Positions 41,760 through 53,781 are shown, counted from the stretch's first letter. The stretch: 64,000 nucleotides of DNA from Costus lasius (GCA_027563935.2 CM050450.1:26089439-26153438), one strand, 5' to 3'. Notes: generated from the letters alone by a model not told the origin. Translations and numbers: made by a program.

Positions 41760-43072
41760 ATCTGAAAGGGTAAGAACAACTCCTTTCTCAATTCGCTCAT
41801 CCTCGAAGTAATGCTTGAGTCTATGCCCATTTACAGTGAAACTTTCAATGCATTCTGTCCAAATAGAAATGGCGCCAGAAGGTTGAACTTGTTATACCAC
41901 AAAGGGGCCAGACCACCTTGTTCAAAGCTTTCCTAGAAACAGTCGAAGCCTGGAGTTGAATAGCAACACCTTGTCCCCTTCATGAAATTCCTTCTTCACA
42001 ATGCGTTTGTCATGCCAATGTTTGGTGCGTGCCTTATAGATCTTGGCATTTTCATATGTGTAGAGACGCATCTCATCTAGTTCATCAAGTTGTAACTTTC
42101 TCTTCTCGCCGGCACTCTTGAAGTTATAGTTGATTTGCTTGACAGCCCAAAATGCCATATGTTGAAGTTCAATAGGTAAGTGACAGGATTTCCCATAAAT
42201 GATTTGGAAAGAGGACATATCTAGGGGTGTCTTGTATGCGGTTCTGTAAGCCCATAGAGCATCAGGTAGTTTTAGTACTCAATCCTTCCGTGATCTCGAT
42301 ACGGTTTTCTTGAGTATTTGCTTACTCTCTCTATTGGAAACCTCTACCTGACCACTAGTTTGAGGATGATAGAGCGTGACAATTTTGTGCTTTACCCCGT
42401 ACTTCTTCAAGAGTGCTCCGAATCGCTGCTTGATGAAGTGAGAATCTCCATCACTTATCAAAATATGTGGAACTCCAAATCTGGGGAAGATCGTTCTCTT
42501 CATAAGCCGCATCACGACCTTGGAGTCATTAGTTGCCTCTATGGAAGTCTCAACCCACTTAGACACATAGTCTACAGCAACTAGAATGTACCGTTTACCA
42601 CATGAAGATGGGAAGGGCCCCATGAAATCGATCCCCCACACGTTAAAAATCTCCACCTCCAGTATATCGCTCAGTGGAAGTTCATCCCTCTTTGAGATAT
42701 TTTTAGTTTGTTGGCAGCTGTCACATGTTAGAGCAAAACGACGAGTATCATGGAAAATAGAAGGCCAAAATAAACCTGAATGTAAGACTTTAAAAGCTGT
42801 TTTGGCTGCTCCAGTATGTTCTCCATATGGCGAGGAATGACAATGTGTCAATACATCATTTATCTTTCCCTCAGGAATGCATCGTCTGTACAGTCCATTA
42901 GCACATTGCCGGTATAGATAAAGTTTGTCCCAGTAGTAAAATTTGACATCATGCAAGAACTTCTTCCTCTCCTGAGAAGTAAGATCGGGGGAAAGAATGT
43001 TAGAAACAATATAGTTCACATAATCTGCATACTATGGTATTTGTTGTTCCAAGAGCACATAAAGATGTTCTT
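41760..43072 (-). pseudogene. Integrase of element G, broken
   Basis: Integrase joins the DNA copy to the host chromosome. In sense order: the zinc-binding part (around 42850-42720, with [20 protein letters not shown] and CDSCQQTK), the catalytic core ([19 protein letters not shown], then the stretch [14 protein letters not shown] near 42320), and after a break near 42280 the end domain with [19 protein letters not shown]-like FWAVKQINY and [11 protein letters not shown] tail continues across stops to about 41760 and ends near the LALLGG-like block also found in C. Frame breaks near 43020, 42280 and 41920 make it inactive. The FWAVKQ and LLFNSRL blocks are typical of Athila integrases. Confidence 0.88.
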
Positions 43073-44740
43073 CTAGGAATGTGTGGGCTTTTTATTGGGG
43101 ATAGAGGGACTTGAACCCTCACGATTTCTAAAGTCGACAGATTTTCCTTCCAATTCTCTTTTTGGGCTCCTTTCAGCATATCGTTCTAGTCGTGAGAGAT
43201 GGCCTGCCATAAGGTTTTCACTCCCCTTATTATCTCTTATTTCAACATCTAATTCTTGTAAAAGAAGGATCCATCTAATAAGTCTCAGCTTGGCATTTTT
43301 CTTGTTGACCAGATATTTGATAGCTGCATGATCAGTAAAAACTATTACCTTCAAATTAACTAAATATGAACGAAACTTATCGAAAGTAAAAACTATTGCA
43401 AGTAGCTCCTTTTCTGTGGTGGCATAATTCATTTGTGCATCATCAAGTGTTATACTCGCATAGTATATACTATGGAGCTTTTTGTCTTTCCTCTGCCCCA
43501 AGACCACCCCCACAACCTGGTCGCTTGCATCACACATGAGTTCAAAAGTTAGGGACCAGTTTGGAGGTTGGATCACAGGCGCAGAGATAAGGGCCTCTTT
43601 GAGTTTCTCAAATGCTTCTTCACATTCTTGGTCAAAACAAAAGATTGAATCTTTAGCAAGAAGATTAGTTAAACGATGGGCTATTTTAGAGAAATCTTTG
43701 ATAAATCTTCTATAAAACCCGGTGTAACCTAGAAAGCTTCAAATTCCCTTCACTATTGTAGGCGACTTCAAATTTTCAATAACCTCAACTTTTGCTCTAT
43801 CTACCTCGATTCTGCGCTCAGAGACTAAGTGCCCAAGGACTATACCTTTCCGGATCATGAAGTGACACTTCTTCCCGTTCAACATTAGGTTCACCTCTTC
43901 ACATCTCTGTAATACTTTAGAAAGGTTAGATAAATAATGATTGAAAGAAGAGCCATACATAGAAAAGTCATCCATGAATATGTCCATGAAGTCCTCATTG
44001 TAATCTGTAAAGATTGCCATCATTGCTCGTTGAAATATCGCAGGGGCATCGCAAAGTCCAAAGGGCATTCTGCGATATGCATATGTACCATAGGGGCAGG
44101 TAAAAGTTATTTTCTTTTGATCGTCCGGATGGATAGGAATTTGGAAGAAACCTGAAAATCCACCCAGAAAACAAAACTAAGAGTTATGAGCTAGTCTATC
44201 TAACATTTGATCAATGAATGGTAAATGGAAGTGATCTTTTCTTGTAGCGGTATTCAACTTCCTGTAGTCGATACACATCCTCCATCCTGTAACTATGCGT
44301 GTGGGTATCAACTCTTCATAATCATTCTTAATCACTGTAATACCTCCCTTCTTTGGTATAACATATACCGAGCTCACCCAAGAACTATCTGATCTGGGGT
44401 ATATGACTCCTGCATCCAAAAGTTTGAGCATCTTCTTCTGCACAACATCTTTCATATGCGGGTTAAGTCGACGTTGAAATTCCACTGAAGGCTTGCTCTT
44501 TTGCTCAAGTGAGATTCTGTGCATGCAAATCGAAGGGTTAATTCTCTTAATATCATCAAGTGAATAGTCGATTACCTTCTTATGAAGATGGAGTTCTCCC
44601 AAGAGGAGTTCAGTTTGCTCTTTGCTCAATTCAGCACTAGCTATCACCGGGTATGTAGAATTGTCACATAAGAATTCATATCTTAATGTGCTGGGTAAAC
44701 TTTTGAATTCAAGTTTCTTTGGTCCTTGTTCTTTATGATT
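43073..44740 (-). pseudogene. Reverse transcriptase and RNase H of element G, broken
   Basis: In sense order: the RT fingers (VVQKKMLKLLDAGVIYP, SSWVSSVYVIPKKGG), WRMCIDYRKLN, a TAG at about 44178-44180, FCFLGGFSGFFQIPIH, MPFGLCDAPAIFQRAM, the catalytic FMDDFS (near 43965), and after another stop near 43737 [11 protein letters not shown]. RNase H follows with [25 protein letters not shown] and [10 protein letters not shown], then a gap before integrase. In the first catalytic block, relatives read FLDGFSG; here Asp is Gly (about 44166), so this copy would be inactive even without the stops. It makes the DNA copy of the element RNA in intact relatives. Confidence 0.9.
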
Positions 44741-45500
44741 ATCCTCAGGTGTTGCTTCTAGCTTTCTCAATAATGTCCACACTAGCAGGGTCTCCTAGAA
44801 TGATATTAATGTGCCGTAGCAAGAAAAGGTCTCCTAGAATGATAGGGAGTCTGTCATCCCCATTAATTTCTAAGACAACAAAATATGCAAGGATAAAACA
44901 ATCTCTAACTTTTATTAGCACGTCCTCCAAGATACCGACGGGACGATAAACTGATCTGTTTGCCAGCTGTAAAGAAATATTAGTACTCTTCAAATCTCTA
45001 AAATCTAGCCTTTTACATAAAGATAGTGGCATGAGGCTGACACTCTCTCCCAAATCGCATAAGGCTCGCTGGAAGTTCATCTCCCCAATCTAGCAGGGTA
45101 TAGAGAAGCTGATTGGATCTTTGAGTTTCTGGGGGAGTTTGTTTTGTATGATTGCGCTGCACTCTTCAGTAAGTGCAACTATTTCCTGTTCTTCCAACTT
45201 CCTCTTGTTAGACAAGATGTCCTTCAGAAATTTGGCGTAGGTGAGCATCTATAAAAGAGCATCAACAAAAGGTATGTTAATATAGAGTTTCTTAAGAACT
45301 TCCAAGAACTTACCGAATTGTCTGTTTAGTTTGGCTTTGACAAGTCTCTGTGGAAAAGAGATCGGTGGCTTGTAAGCAAGCGGTCCCACATAGGGCCATT
45401 CTTCTTCAGTTTGCTCGTGTGTTATTGATGTTGTCTCTTGGTTCAGTTCTCTTGTGTCTGGTATTGCATCTTCTCTTCTATCATCAGTTGGCATTTTGGG
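44741..45500 (-). pseudogene. Protease region of element G, broken
   Basis: In sense order: an acidic linker (EQTEEEWPYVGPLAYKPP), the ISFPQRLVKAK block, FLEVLKKLYINIPFVDALL then a stop, a SNKRKLEE stretch near 45200, and the protease core MNFQRALCDLGESVSLMPLSL (near 45070) with DLG as the active-site triad where many retropepsins have DTG or DSG. The DLG form is usual for Athila and also occurs in H. It continues through QLANRS, EDVLIKV, FVVLEI and LGDLFLL. Stops near 45245 and 45090 separate the parts. Confidence 0.85.
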
Positions 45501-45639
45501 ATCTTCAAGTTGTTTACCACTTCAAGTGGAGATTGCATTACAACGCTCCCTCGAGTTAACTTCAGGTTGTGATGGAAGTTTCCCTGGTGCTTTGGTGGAC
45601 GAGCTAGCTTGCTGGGCTAGCTGATTTTCTAGAATTTTT

Positions 45640-46988
45640 TTGTGGGTCTCTAGGTTTCCATTCTTGACATCATGAGTTTCATCATCTCAGATAGACCTTC
45701 AATCTGTTTACTCTGGTTTGCCATGAAGGAGTTAAGTGAAACGTTCATATTTGACTTCTGAGGTGGATTATAATTCCTAGTCTGGAATCCTAGAGGTTGT
45801 CTATAATTCCCCTGTGGAGGTGGTATATAATTTCCTTGTAGAGGCTGTCCTTGTGGTGGCGCTTGTCCTGGTTGCACTGGTTGGGTAGTTCGGTATGAGA
45901 AGTTTGGATGGTTGCGCCATCCCGAGTTATAGGTGTTGGAATATGGGTTATTCATGGGATTTATATTTTCAACCACATTAATATGCTCAGGATGACTCTG
46001 GATCAATTGACTATCCCCCAACTGGAATTTTGCACCTGCATGACCTACATCTCCACAAATCTCACAAGATAAAGAATTAGCATCCACAGAATTTACAGAC
46101 CAAGAGTCAATCTTCCTAGTTAAAGTATCTACTTTCGTAGCAATAACAGTTAAAGTATCAAGTTCGAGTTTACCTGACTGCTTGGAAGATGTACCTCGTT
46201 CTAAAGACCATTGATGGTGATTCATTGCCATATCTTCCAAGAGGTTCATGGCACCTTCAATGCCTCTGTTCATTAAAGCGCCTCCAGCTGCAGCATCTAC
46301 TATGAGCCTTGTGTTATAGTTCAGTCCATTGTAGAATGTATGAATCAAAACTCAAGTCTCTATGCCATGGTGTGGGCACATTCTCTGTAACTCTTTGAAT
46401 ATGTCCCAAGCCTCATACAATGATTCTCCATCCTTCTGGATGAAACTCATGATTTGATTTCTCAGTTGTACTTTGAAAGGAAGGCTTGTGACAATTCTCC
46501 CCTTGTCCTTATGGAAGCTGAAGGTATTGTATAAAGTCATACTCTTACTCTATCCCTTAAAGAGAAAGGGAACAGTCTTAACCTGATAGCATTAATAGAA
46601 ACACCATTAATTTTTAATGTATCACAATACTCTAAAAATATAACAAAATGCATGTTGGGTCCTCAAGAGGAGAACCACCAAACTGACGTTGTTGAACCAT
46701 AAAAAATAAAGCAAGTTTAATCTCAAAATTATTGGCATCTACATTCGGCCTAGCAATTCCTAACTGTAGTCCTTGAATGGAGGGAGCAACATAATTCCTC
46801 AGCATTCGGTTATTGTTGTTCCCCACAGCCTGGTGTGCTTGACCATTGTCTAGATTCAGTGGGATGTGCTCCATTTGATTCTGTTCTTCTTTTTGCTGAA
46901 GCTGCTTGAGTTTTCTTCTTGTTCTGAACGTCCTCTTTATCTCAAGATCTATTTTAAAAAAATCACCTGCCCTCAAGCTTCTTTGCAT
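45640..46988 (-). pseudogene. Gag of element G, broken
   Basis: Starts MQRSLRAGDFF at 46988, like C. The N-terminal part has FEIKLALFFMVQQRQFGG and then shifts frame near 46640. A middle piece (46540-46352) shows QLRNQIMSF and GESLYEAWDIFKELQRMC. The open 232-codon end (46348-45650) has FYNGLNYN, IVDAAAGG, LLEDMAMNHHQW, a zinc knuckle CEICGDVGHAGAKF and a Gln/Pro-rich tail. The last cysteine of the zinc knuckle is Phe, so metal binding is likely lost; C and H keep it. The core between 46640 and 46540 appears rearranged. Confidence 0.88.
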
Positions 46989-47121
46989 AAAAATATGTCA
47001 AACACAGTTGTAAAGCTTTAAGACAAGTAATAAAAGGAACTGAGACAAATAGCAGTAAAGCAACGGAAATAAATAAAGCTTAGTCTACTGATCCTCAGAA
47101 ATATGCTAATATTAACCATTG

Positions 47122-47140
47122 TTCCCCGGCAACAGCACTA
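47122..47140 (-). other. Primer binding site of element G, mutated
   Basis: In sense orientation TAGTGCTGTTGCCGGGGAA, against TGGCGCCGTTGCCGGGGA in C and H. The 3' part is intact, and the part next to the LTR is changed by what look like C-to-T and G-to-A transitions. Confidence 0.8.
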
Positions 47141-47146
47141 AAAACT

Positions 47147-48651
47147 TGACATGTTTCGCAAGTGCATAGTTATGTCGAAGTAATATATAAGATTATCGAT
47201 CCCACAAGGAACAAGGTTAAATACTAGGAAATCTAAGTTTCGATAGCTAAACAATTCGAATTATGGTTATGAAAGCAATAAGTGAGAATATGAAATCGAT
47301 CACAATAATGCGAAAGATAACTATAAGACAGAGATATCGGGACTTCGGTATCCACCATGCTGATGACTCTATTTGATTTAAAACTCATCTACGACAGGAG
47401 TTCATAATATTGCATAAAGAATCTTCCTAAAGGTACAGGTCGCCCCCTCTCGATTGGTACAACCTGATACTTATCTAAAACAACTTCCTACTCTCATGGT
47501 GGATCGTTTTAGATAAATCCATTAAGTTTAGTAGAAGATTATATTACCCTCGCGTGAATTCTAACTACTCTCGTGTTAAAAGTTCATAAGTTTTACCTAA
47601 GGAATCCGCCATAACGATCCTCCTCTCGGTCAGGATCATGTAAACTATCACACAATACTATGCGGCAAAGCAATATCATGAAATAAAAGCAACTAAGTAA
47701 AATATGCTTATAATAACCTCAAAATAATAGAACAAGTTTGAATCGTATGATAGAATACATCAGCGAGCTTCAACCGAGTCCCAAAAAGGATTTTATACTA
47801 CAATACTCATGAAAGCTCACATAAATCTCTCTAGAAGATCAGGAAAATTACTACAAAATGTTTTGGAGAGGAAGGAGAGGAAGAACCGAGCATAATCTTC
47901 AGATATCGTGAAGATCAGATGCCTCAATCTCTCGAAATCGCCTCCGAAAAGCTTTGTCACCTATTCCATTCACCCTAGCCAATTTGTGCATCGATTGCTC
48001 TCCCCTTATGCAACAAGAAAGAGGGCTTTTATATTCTTTGGATTCGCCTCCCTCTTAGCTTCCCAAAACATATTTTCTTGCCTTTTTTGGAATCTTCTAG
48101 GGCTTGAAATCGACAAAAAATTGAAAGAGTGTCGGACTGCAAATCGCGATCATGGTTGAACACCAATGCGTTCACCCATCTATGAAGTCTTCTATGAAGT
48201 TCCGCCATGTAAGAATTACCGGTGAACAACACCGTGTTCACCCGGCCATGAAAGGCTCTATTGGCTTCTGCACAAGTTTCTTCCGAGAGAATCGTAGGTG
48301 AACACTGATATCACGGGCAGATCGTGAAGTGTTCTGTGGACCTTCGGACATCCAGGCCAATCACCGGTGAACCTCGCGGTGTTCACCTGGCCGTGATTTT
48401 CATGGAAGCTGGTATTGAGCCCAAATTTGATGTACAGTCTCGTCTCTGCATAAGGAATCATGCCATGACTTTAGAATCTCCAAAAAGCTCCAAAATTGGG
48501 TGATTTTACCTGAAATTTCACAAAGACGAGAAAAAGTGAAGATTTCGAAGCAAACAAGTAAATAAGCCTAAAAGGAGTATAGAAACATTAAAATTAATCT
48601 AAATTTGAGATAAAATAATGCTAGAAATCACTGTTAAAATGCAAGGTATCA
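47147..48651 (-). repeat. Element G 5' LTR
   Basis: 1505 bp from TGACATGTTTCG to AAGGTATCA in + orientation, matching 36796-38304 with scattered differences. It carries four palindromic modules at about 48152-48390 and the TATA box at 48026-48033. GGGAG follows. Confidence 0.93.
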
Positions 48652-50290
48652 GGGAGCTACCTTGGCGAACCTTTTGTCGGCTCCTTCTATGTCGATGACG
48701 TAGAAGCAACAAACGCCTTCCAAGGCAGCTTGTATAGGATCCCGACCGCACGACGCTCATAGACGTCAGAGGGATGTGAAGAGTTTAAGGAGGACGAAGC
48801 TGACTACGACATTCTGTCCACCCACCCACACTGCCGGAATGCACTGGAATTCCTGCTGACGACGTCCGATGAAAATTCGAAGGTTGGTCGGAGGAAAGGA
48901 AGGAAGAGGTATGAATCGAAGAAGCCTTCAATGCTGCCTCCCTACTACTTAATGATTTTTCTTCTCCCCTTCTTGCCCGTTCATGAAAAATTTTCCTAGA
49001 CGGGGATGCCGCCTAGAATTGTTAAGCGTGCTCCACTTTGAAACGTTGATGCTGCTTTAAAATTTGTGCAGCACTCGCTTGATTTTCATCAAGTGCTACA
49101 TGAATTTTAAAGCAACATCCAAGGCCAGATTCACCCCTGCTCAACATTCCTAAGTCGAACTACACCTAGGAAAATTTTTCCCCGTCAGGTGTGCAGCCCG
49201 CTCCCACGTTTGCACGTGACCCTGGGTGACGCTGCGTCCTGTCAACGCTTCGTCGCCCACGCGACGACTGATGGGAGTGAATGAATGATTGTTAGTCGTT
49301 CAGATCTAGGGGATGCCCGATCCAATCCCCCGACCCAGTCAGCAGGAACTGAAAAAGAGGCTACGCCGGGATTGGGCCGCGCTCAATTCTGGTCCACGAG
49401 TCTAACACTAAGCTACTAGGATCATATACTGTGTTATAAAAAGTGAAATTATATAATATTTATTGGTTAAATAATGAAATTTCATTATTAATTTTCTAGG
49501 ACAGTGGTTTTCATAACATAGTGTAATTATTAAATTTTTAAAATAATTATATTTATAGAAAAAGAGAAGGGAATGATGCTGCGCATTTTTACTCATCTTT
49601 TATATGTCGCTAATTCATTTTGTTCCTTTTTTTCTATTTTTTCTCTTATCATCCTGATTTACCTTTTGCTACCACAGTTCAAGATCAATTGAGCACAAGG
49701 AATATTTAACCTAACAAGGATGTGTCTGCCCTAGGAGAAGGGGATGCTATGTGCTCTTTCACTTTTGTAGAGCTTGTTTTGGTAGCATTTACAAAAGAAA
49801 GCTACACAATGGGCAGATCAGCTTCTTTGTTGCTTTTCATAATGTCGAATGCAATGATATTGAGTATCCATGTTTTCTTTTATCTAGCTATGAATTTATT
49901 GTAAATGTTTATTGTTGTCTAGATTAATTATGTAAATAATCTTCTTTTGTACAATCAGAACTTAGGTAGTTTTTTTTTTCTTTTCTCGAGTCTTTTAGAT
50001 ATTGTTGTTATAAAGTCATTATCAAGACATTTTAGTGTTGATATACTATTTGCAATTTCTACCATAACATTACAAATTGGATGCTTGTTGTGGTGTTATC
50101 CTTTAATATCTCAAATTTTGTTGGATTTAGTGATATAAATATTTTATTCAAGTTGACAATGATGTTGCAAAAGATAAGAGCTAGTATGCATACAATTAGG
50201 TTCACAAGTTGTTCAAATAACTAGCAAAACCTTCTAGAAAATCAGATGCTTCACATCCATATTGGAGACTAGGGAAGATTTGTTTGTATT
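48652..50290. other. Stretch between G and the kinase relic, no recognised gene
   Basis: 48653-49000 is one + frame with a single stop, encoding an acidic and Lys-rich sequence (for example FKEDEADYDILS) that I do not recognise. It may belong to whatever G interrupted. 48985-49180 is a foldback repeat, listed separately. 49180-49400 is GC-richer, and 49410-49690 is AT-rich. ORFs at 49722-49904 and 49947-50138 are hydrophobic but match no family that I know. Confidence 0.4.
48985..49180. repeat. Foldback repeat, about 196 bp
   Basis: The ends are a perfect 15-base inverted repeat (GAAAAATTTTCCTAG and its complement, 48985-48999 and 49166-49180). The centre is a second inverted pair (GCTTTAAAATT at 49054-49064, complement at 49103-49113), extending into AGCACT and CTTGAT towards the loop. 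The arms between also align loosely. It looks like a decayed foldback MITE or a hairpin transcript source. No clear target duplication. Confidence 0.65.
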
Positions 50291-50295
50291 GTTAA

Positions 50296-50511
50296 AATAT
50301 GCTTATTAATAGAAGATATAATCTAGAGTTATCAAAATTTGTCCTTCTAAAATTTGGTAGAGTTGGTGAGGAAACTCATGTCTCAACAACGGTGATGAGC
50401 ACATATAGTTATTGCACTCCTAAGTATGCTATGACAAGGTGCTTTAATGTTTCACTTGAATTGATTATAAAGTGTAGAGCATTCGATATGAATCTACATA
50501 AAGAAGAGTAG
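50296..50511 (+). pseudogene. Receptor-like cytoplasmic kinase fragment (PBS1-like), decayed
   Basis: The + frame reads a recognisable piece of a plant kinase domain: NMLINRRYN (for NILLD), LSKFVLLKFG (for LSDFGLAKLG), GEETHVSTTVM, STYSYCTPKYAMT (for the activation segment GTYGYCAPEYAMT) and SLELIIKCRAFD (for the LLELITGRRAID region). The block order and the THVST and YAMT motifs are typical of receptor-like cytoplasmic kinases of subfamily VII. DFG has become KFV and APE has become TPK. About eight residues around SDVYSFG are missing, so it cannot be a working kinase. No exon boundaries or remaining kinase lobes are seen nearby. It is the only trace of host protein-coding DNA found here. Confidence 0.72.
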
Positions 50512-50567
50512 AGATATCTATTAGGACTTTAAATTATTAAATATATTTCTTGATAAGATATCATCTA

Positions 50568-50665
50568 AAGTTAGATTATGACATTCGCAAAATTTTATCT
50601 AGTTGGCAAGAAAACATGTCTCAACAAAGATGATGAGCATATATCGTTAGCGCTTGAGTCAACGT
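50568..50665 (+). pseudogene. Second, more decayed copy of the kinase fragment
   Basis: Bases 50596-50650 align with 50340-50395: AAAATTTTATCTAGTTGGCA against AAAATTTGGTAGAGTTGGTG, then AACATGTCTCAACAAAGATG against ACTCATGTCTCAACAACGGT. With one frame change it still reads HVSTKMMSIY. Both copies end in a similar AAAGAAGAG. It is best explained by a local tandem duplication about 255 bases apart. Confidence 0.6.
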
Positions 50666-50700
50666 CAAAACTTAAGTAAAGAAGAGAATCGTTAGTTCTT

Positions 50701-52086
50701 TGATATTATCTAGTTAAGTATCGACTCTTCGACTTGTTTAAATCTAGGCAAAACAAATAAGTGGTTATGATGAACTTCTAAGCACGAACAGTTCAAAAGC
50801 AGCTTTTTAGAGGATTCAAGTTCTAAGAGAATCGGGATTTCTAGGTTTCACCACACTGACTATTATGAATCTTATAAAGATAACTCAATCAATAGTAAAT
50901 ATCTATCATGAAAGGAACTTTTCCTAATGTACATATCACCTCCTCTCGGAGTGTAATACAGTATTTAATTAAGTTAACTCCCTACTCTCGTGACAGTTAA
51001 CCTAACTAAACTCATTAAGTTCTATGAAAAGCTGTTTAGATCCTTCAGACGAATCCAACCTACTCTTGTGATTGTATTTGAAGGTTCAATTGAAATAGAT
51101 TGGACGTTGCGATTCACCTCTCGGTCCTTCTCACAACGTCTAAAGCGCAATTATACGTGGCCAAGGTAAATTACAAAATAAACACAACTTCAATCAAATC
51201 ATGATAATAAATTCGTATAAAAAGAGTATGAATAAAGATTAATTCATAAAAGTCAGCGGATTAAGCCCTTAATCCTGAAACAAAGATCTACTCACTCATG
51301 TTCTTAAGGAAATATATGTTTATATGATGAACAAGCATAGATATAGTAAAAATCGCAAATAATTCACTAAGTCAACAATAAAACCGGCTTTCCCTCGATC
51401 TGGAGATGAAGAGTAGAAGATCAATCGTTGCTTTTGCGTGAAATCTCGTCGGAATATGCTCTGAAACTTGAATTTCGCCCTTGTCGCCGCCGCCGCTTGT
51501 GTTCGTCCCCAAAAAGCTCTCTCTCGAAAAATCTAATCTTTTATAGTTAGACCGGTTTGGAACCCATCAAGGAACGGTTCTGCAAAGTTTGGTTCAAATC
51601 CGGTTCGAATCAGTGAAAAACTCGTCGGGCGGCAGCTGAGGCTGTAAATGTCTCTATGTGTACAGCCCTTTGTACATAGAAAGTTTCATGGGCCGTGATG
51701 GATTCACGGCTTCACCCGTGAAAGTTTCTGTGCATTCCAACACTTAGCCGTTTTTCACCTTTCGCTCGACATCAAAATTACGGCTGAGCCATAATTACGG
51801 CCAAGGCCGTGAATGTTGATTTCTTCACCATTTTCGCTCCAAATTTGATGTGTAGCTCGTGATCTCCTCAGGAATCATGCTCTGACTTTAAAACTCATGA
51901 AATCCTTCATTTTTGGGTGATTTTACCTACATTTTCAATAAAACCAAGAAAAGTGAAGATTCAGTGAAAAGTGAAGATTCCGTGCAAAGTGAAGTAAAAA
52001 CATTAAAAATTACATAAAATCATTTGATTAAGCCCAAAATATCATGTAAAATATAGACAAAAACATGATGAAAATGCAACGCATCA
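50701..52086 (-). repeat. Element H 3' LTR
   Basis: 1386 bp, ending GCAACGCATCA in + orientation. It matches 59251-60724 except for a deletion just inside its left end (TGATAT, then directly TTAAGTA). TATA box TATAAAAG on the minus strand at 51538-51545. ACGGC/GCCGT inverted modules at about 51690-51830. Confidence 0.88.
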
Positions 52087-53454
52087 AAATACCCTAGACT
52101 TAGAATTTTGCTTGTCCTCAAGCAATATCTCGATATGTATAAAGAATGTAAAGATAAAGAACACTCATTTGTTTTTGCCCCTAATAACATCCTTAGTCCA
52201 CAAATTAAGTAATCAATCTTTCTAACTCAAGTAATTCAAGAAAAATCATTATAGAGATAAATTCACGAGAGGTTACAATCCAAGAAAGATAAAATTCATA
52301 ATCCATATCATAATATTTATTCTTCACACACTAAATATCACATACTTTCTACTTAATAAATCCACTTCACTTAACAGATAAAATTTTTACTTCAAGAATT
52401 TCAGTGATGTTAAAGAAAAGAGACCTTTAATGCAATTTGGTTTTTAAACGGTTATGTGCCCTTTCCTGTTAGCATCATAACATTGTTTAAAGTATACTAC
52501 AGAGTAGTATAATTTAACTCATAGTCTCAATCATAAAGTCAGCGGAGTTGTCCACTTGACCTACAGCTCCCTCTTTTTCTATGCTTTTTATTCTTTTCTC
52601 CCTTCTTTTTTCATTTTCATTTTTTTTTTGGAGAGAGCCGGTCAAGGAAGGTACTTAAATCGTTATCGATGCTTGATCGCAACAGATTTAAAGTATACCA
52701 ACTCATGGTATAATATAACTCATGACCTCAGATCACTCAACCAGAAGAGTTGGAGCAAATCCCAGTTTAAAGAAATATCACCAATTTTCTATTCATAAAA
52801 ATTCCCATCAAGCAAAATAGATAAATTAAATTTTCAAGTAACAAGATACTACGCGCGTGTAGTTCGAACATATAACAATCTATGTATAAATTTTATCAAT
52901 ACCAGAATTTAATTTACTCAACAATTTAAGTCCACATGAAATTTCAAAAATTTCCTAAGTCATCAAATCAATCACTCAAAATGTTTCCTAAGTATAAAAT
53001 TAAGGATAAAACAAATTTGATTATCCTTAACAATCATGAACATTCAAAATACATACATATGGAGCTTGAATACAATCAAAATATATGAAGACACCCTAGA
53101 CTTAAATTGTTGCATATACATGAGCATTAAAATCAATGAATGATTTCAGAAAAAATTTGCAAGAGTTCCCTCTATAATATTGGCGAAACCCTGTACAGTT
53201 ATATCAAAAGTGTGAAATACAACTCAGAAAAATCCAGAAAATATACTATGTCGAATATATTCAAGTTTTACATGGTAATCAAGTCTCAAATGTCAAATAC
53301 CGTCATGTTTTGTCAACCAAATCACAGTTTACCATATCAAATTACTATTTACTCAAAATATCAAGGCATGTATCAAAATTACTCTAGAATTTCACAAACT
53401 CATCAACCAAGCATCCAAAACCATCATAAAGTATCACAGTCACATGATGAATAT

Positions 53455-53508
<54 letters not shown>

Positions 53509-53781
53509 ACCATCCTATCTGTACCAAGTTCAGCATCTTAAGGTCTAATACCATCATGAATGTACAATATCAGTCTTAATGTCAAACACCCCATAATATC
53601 TAGATACAACACACACACATAAAGAAAACATAAAAAAAAAACGTCGTGTGTGGTCATATCAGCATCAAATCCTCTGAATCAAAGCCTGTGCACAAATAAG
53701 ATATATGTGAGATCTCATGCATAATATCAAAGAACTACTTCAAATTGCATGTAAAGAAAATAAGATACTCACAAAGTCATG
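52087..53781 (-). other. Noncoding 3' region of element H
   Basis: AT-rich, with no credible gene. Sense-strand AAGTCTAGGGTATTT next to the LTR is the likely plus-strand primer site. A (TA)n microsatellite of about 42 bases at 53460-53501 has expanded inside it. Confidence 0.7.
53460..53501. repeat. (TA)n microsatellite
   Basis: About 21 TA units in the noncoding tail of element H. Confidence 0.92.

Larger units (their letters stand above)
36796..48651 (-). mobile_element. Athila-type Gypsy element G, full structure, decayed
   Basis: An 11856 bp Ty3/Gypsy element of the Athila type on the minus strand with both LTRs (36796-38304, 47147-48651) and the duplication GGGAG (36791-36795, 48652-48656). 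Reading leftwards: primer site, gag, protease, RT, RNase H, integrase, a spacer with palindromic modules and a TATA-like box, the ATHILA ORF-1-like gene and a noncoding tail. It shows the complete gene order that C and H have lost. Every gene carries stops or frameshifts, so it is not autonomous now. Confidence 0.95.

Noticed and set aside
49722..50138. Two hydrophobic ORFs as a membrane protein gene
   Set aside because: Hydrophobicity follows from T-rich DNA; no start context, no family resemblance, and frames are short and unconnected.
53140..53541. 133-codon ORF with a Tyr/Ile run
   Set aside because: It reads through the (TA)n microsatellite in the noncoding tail of element H.
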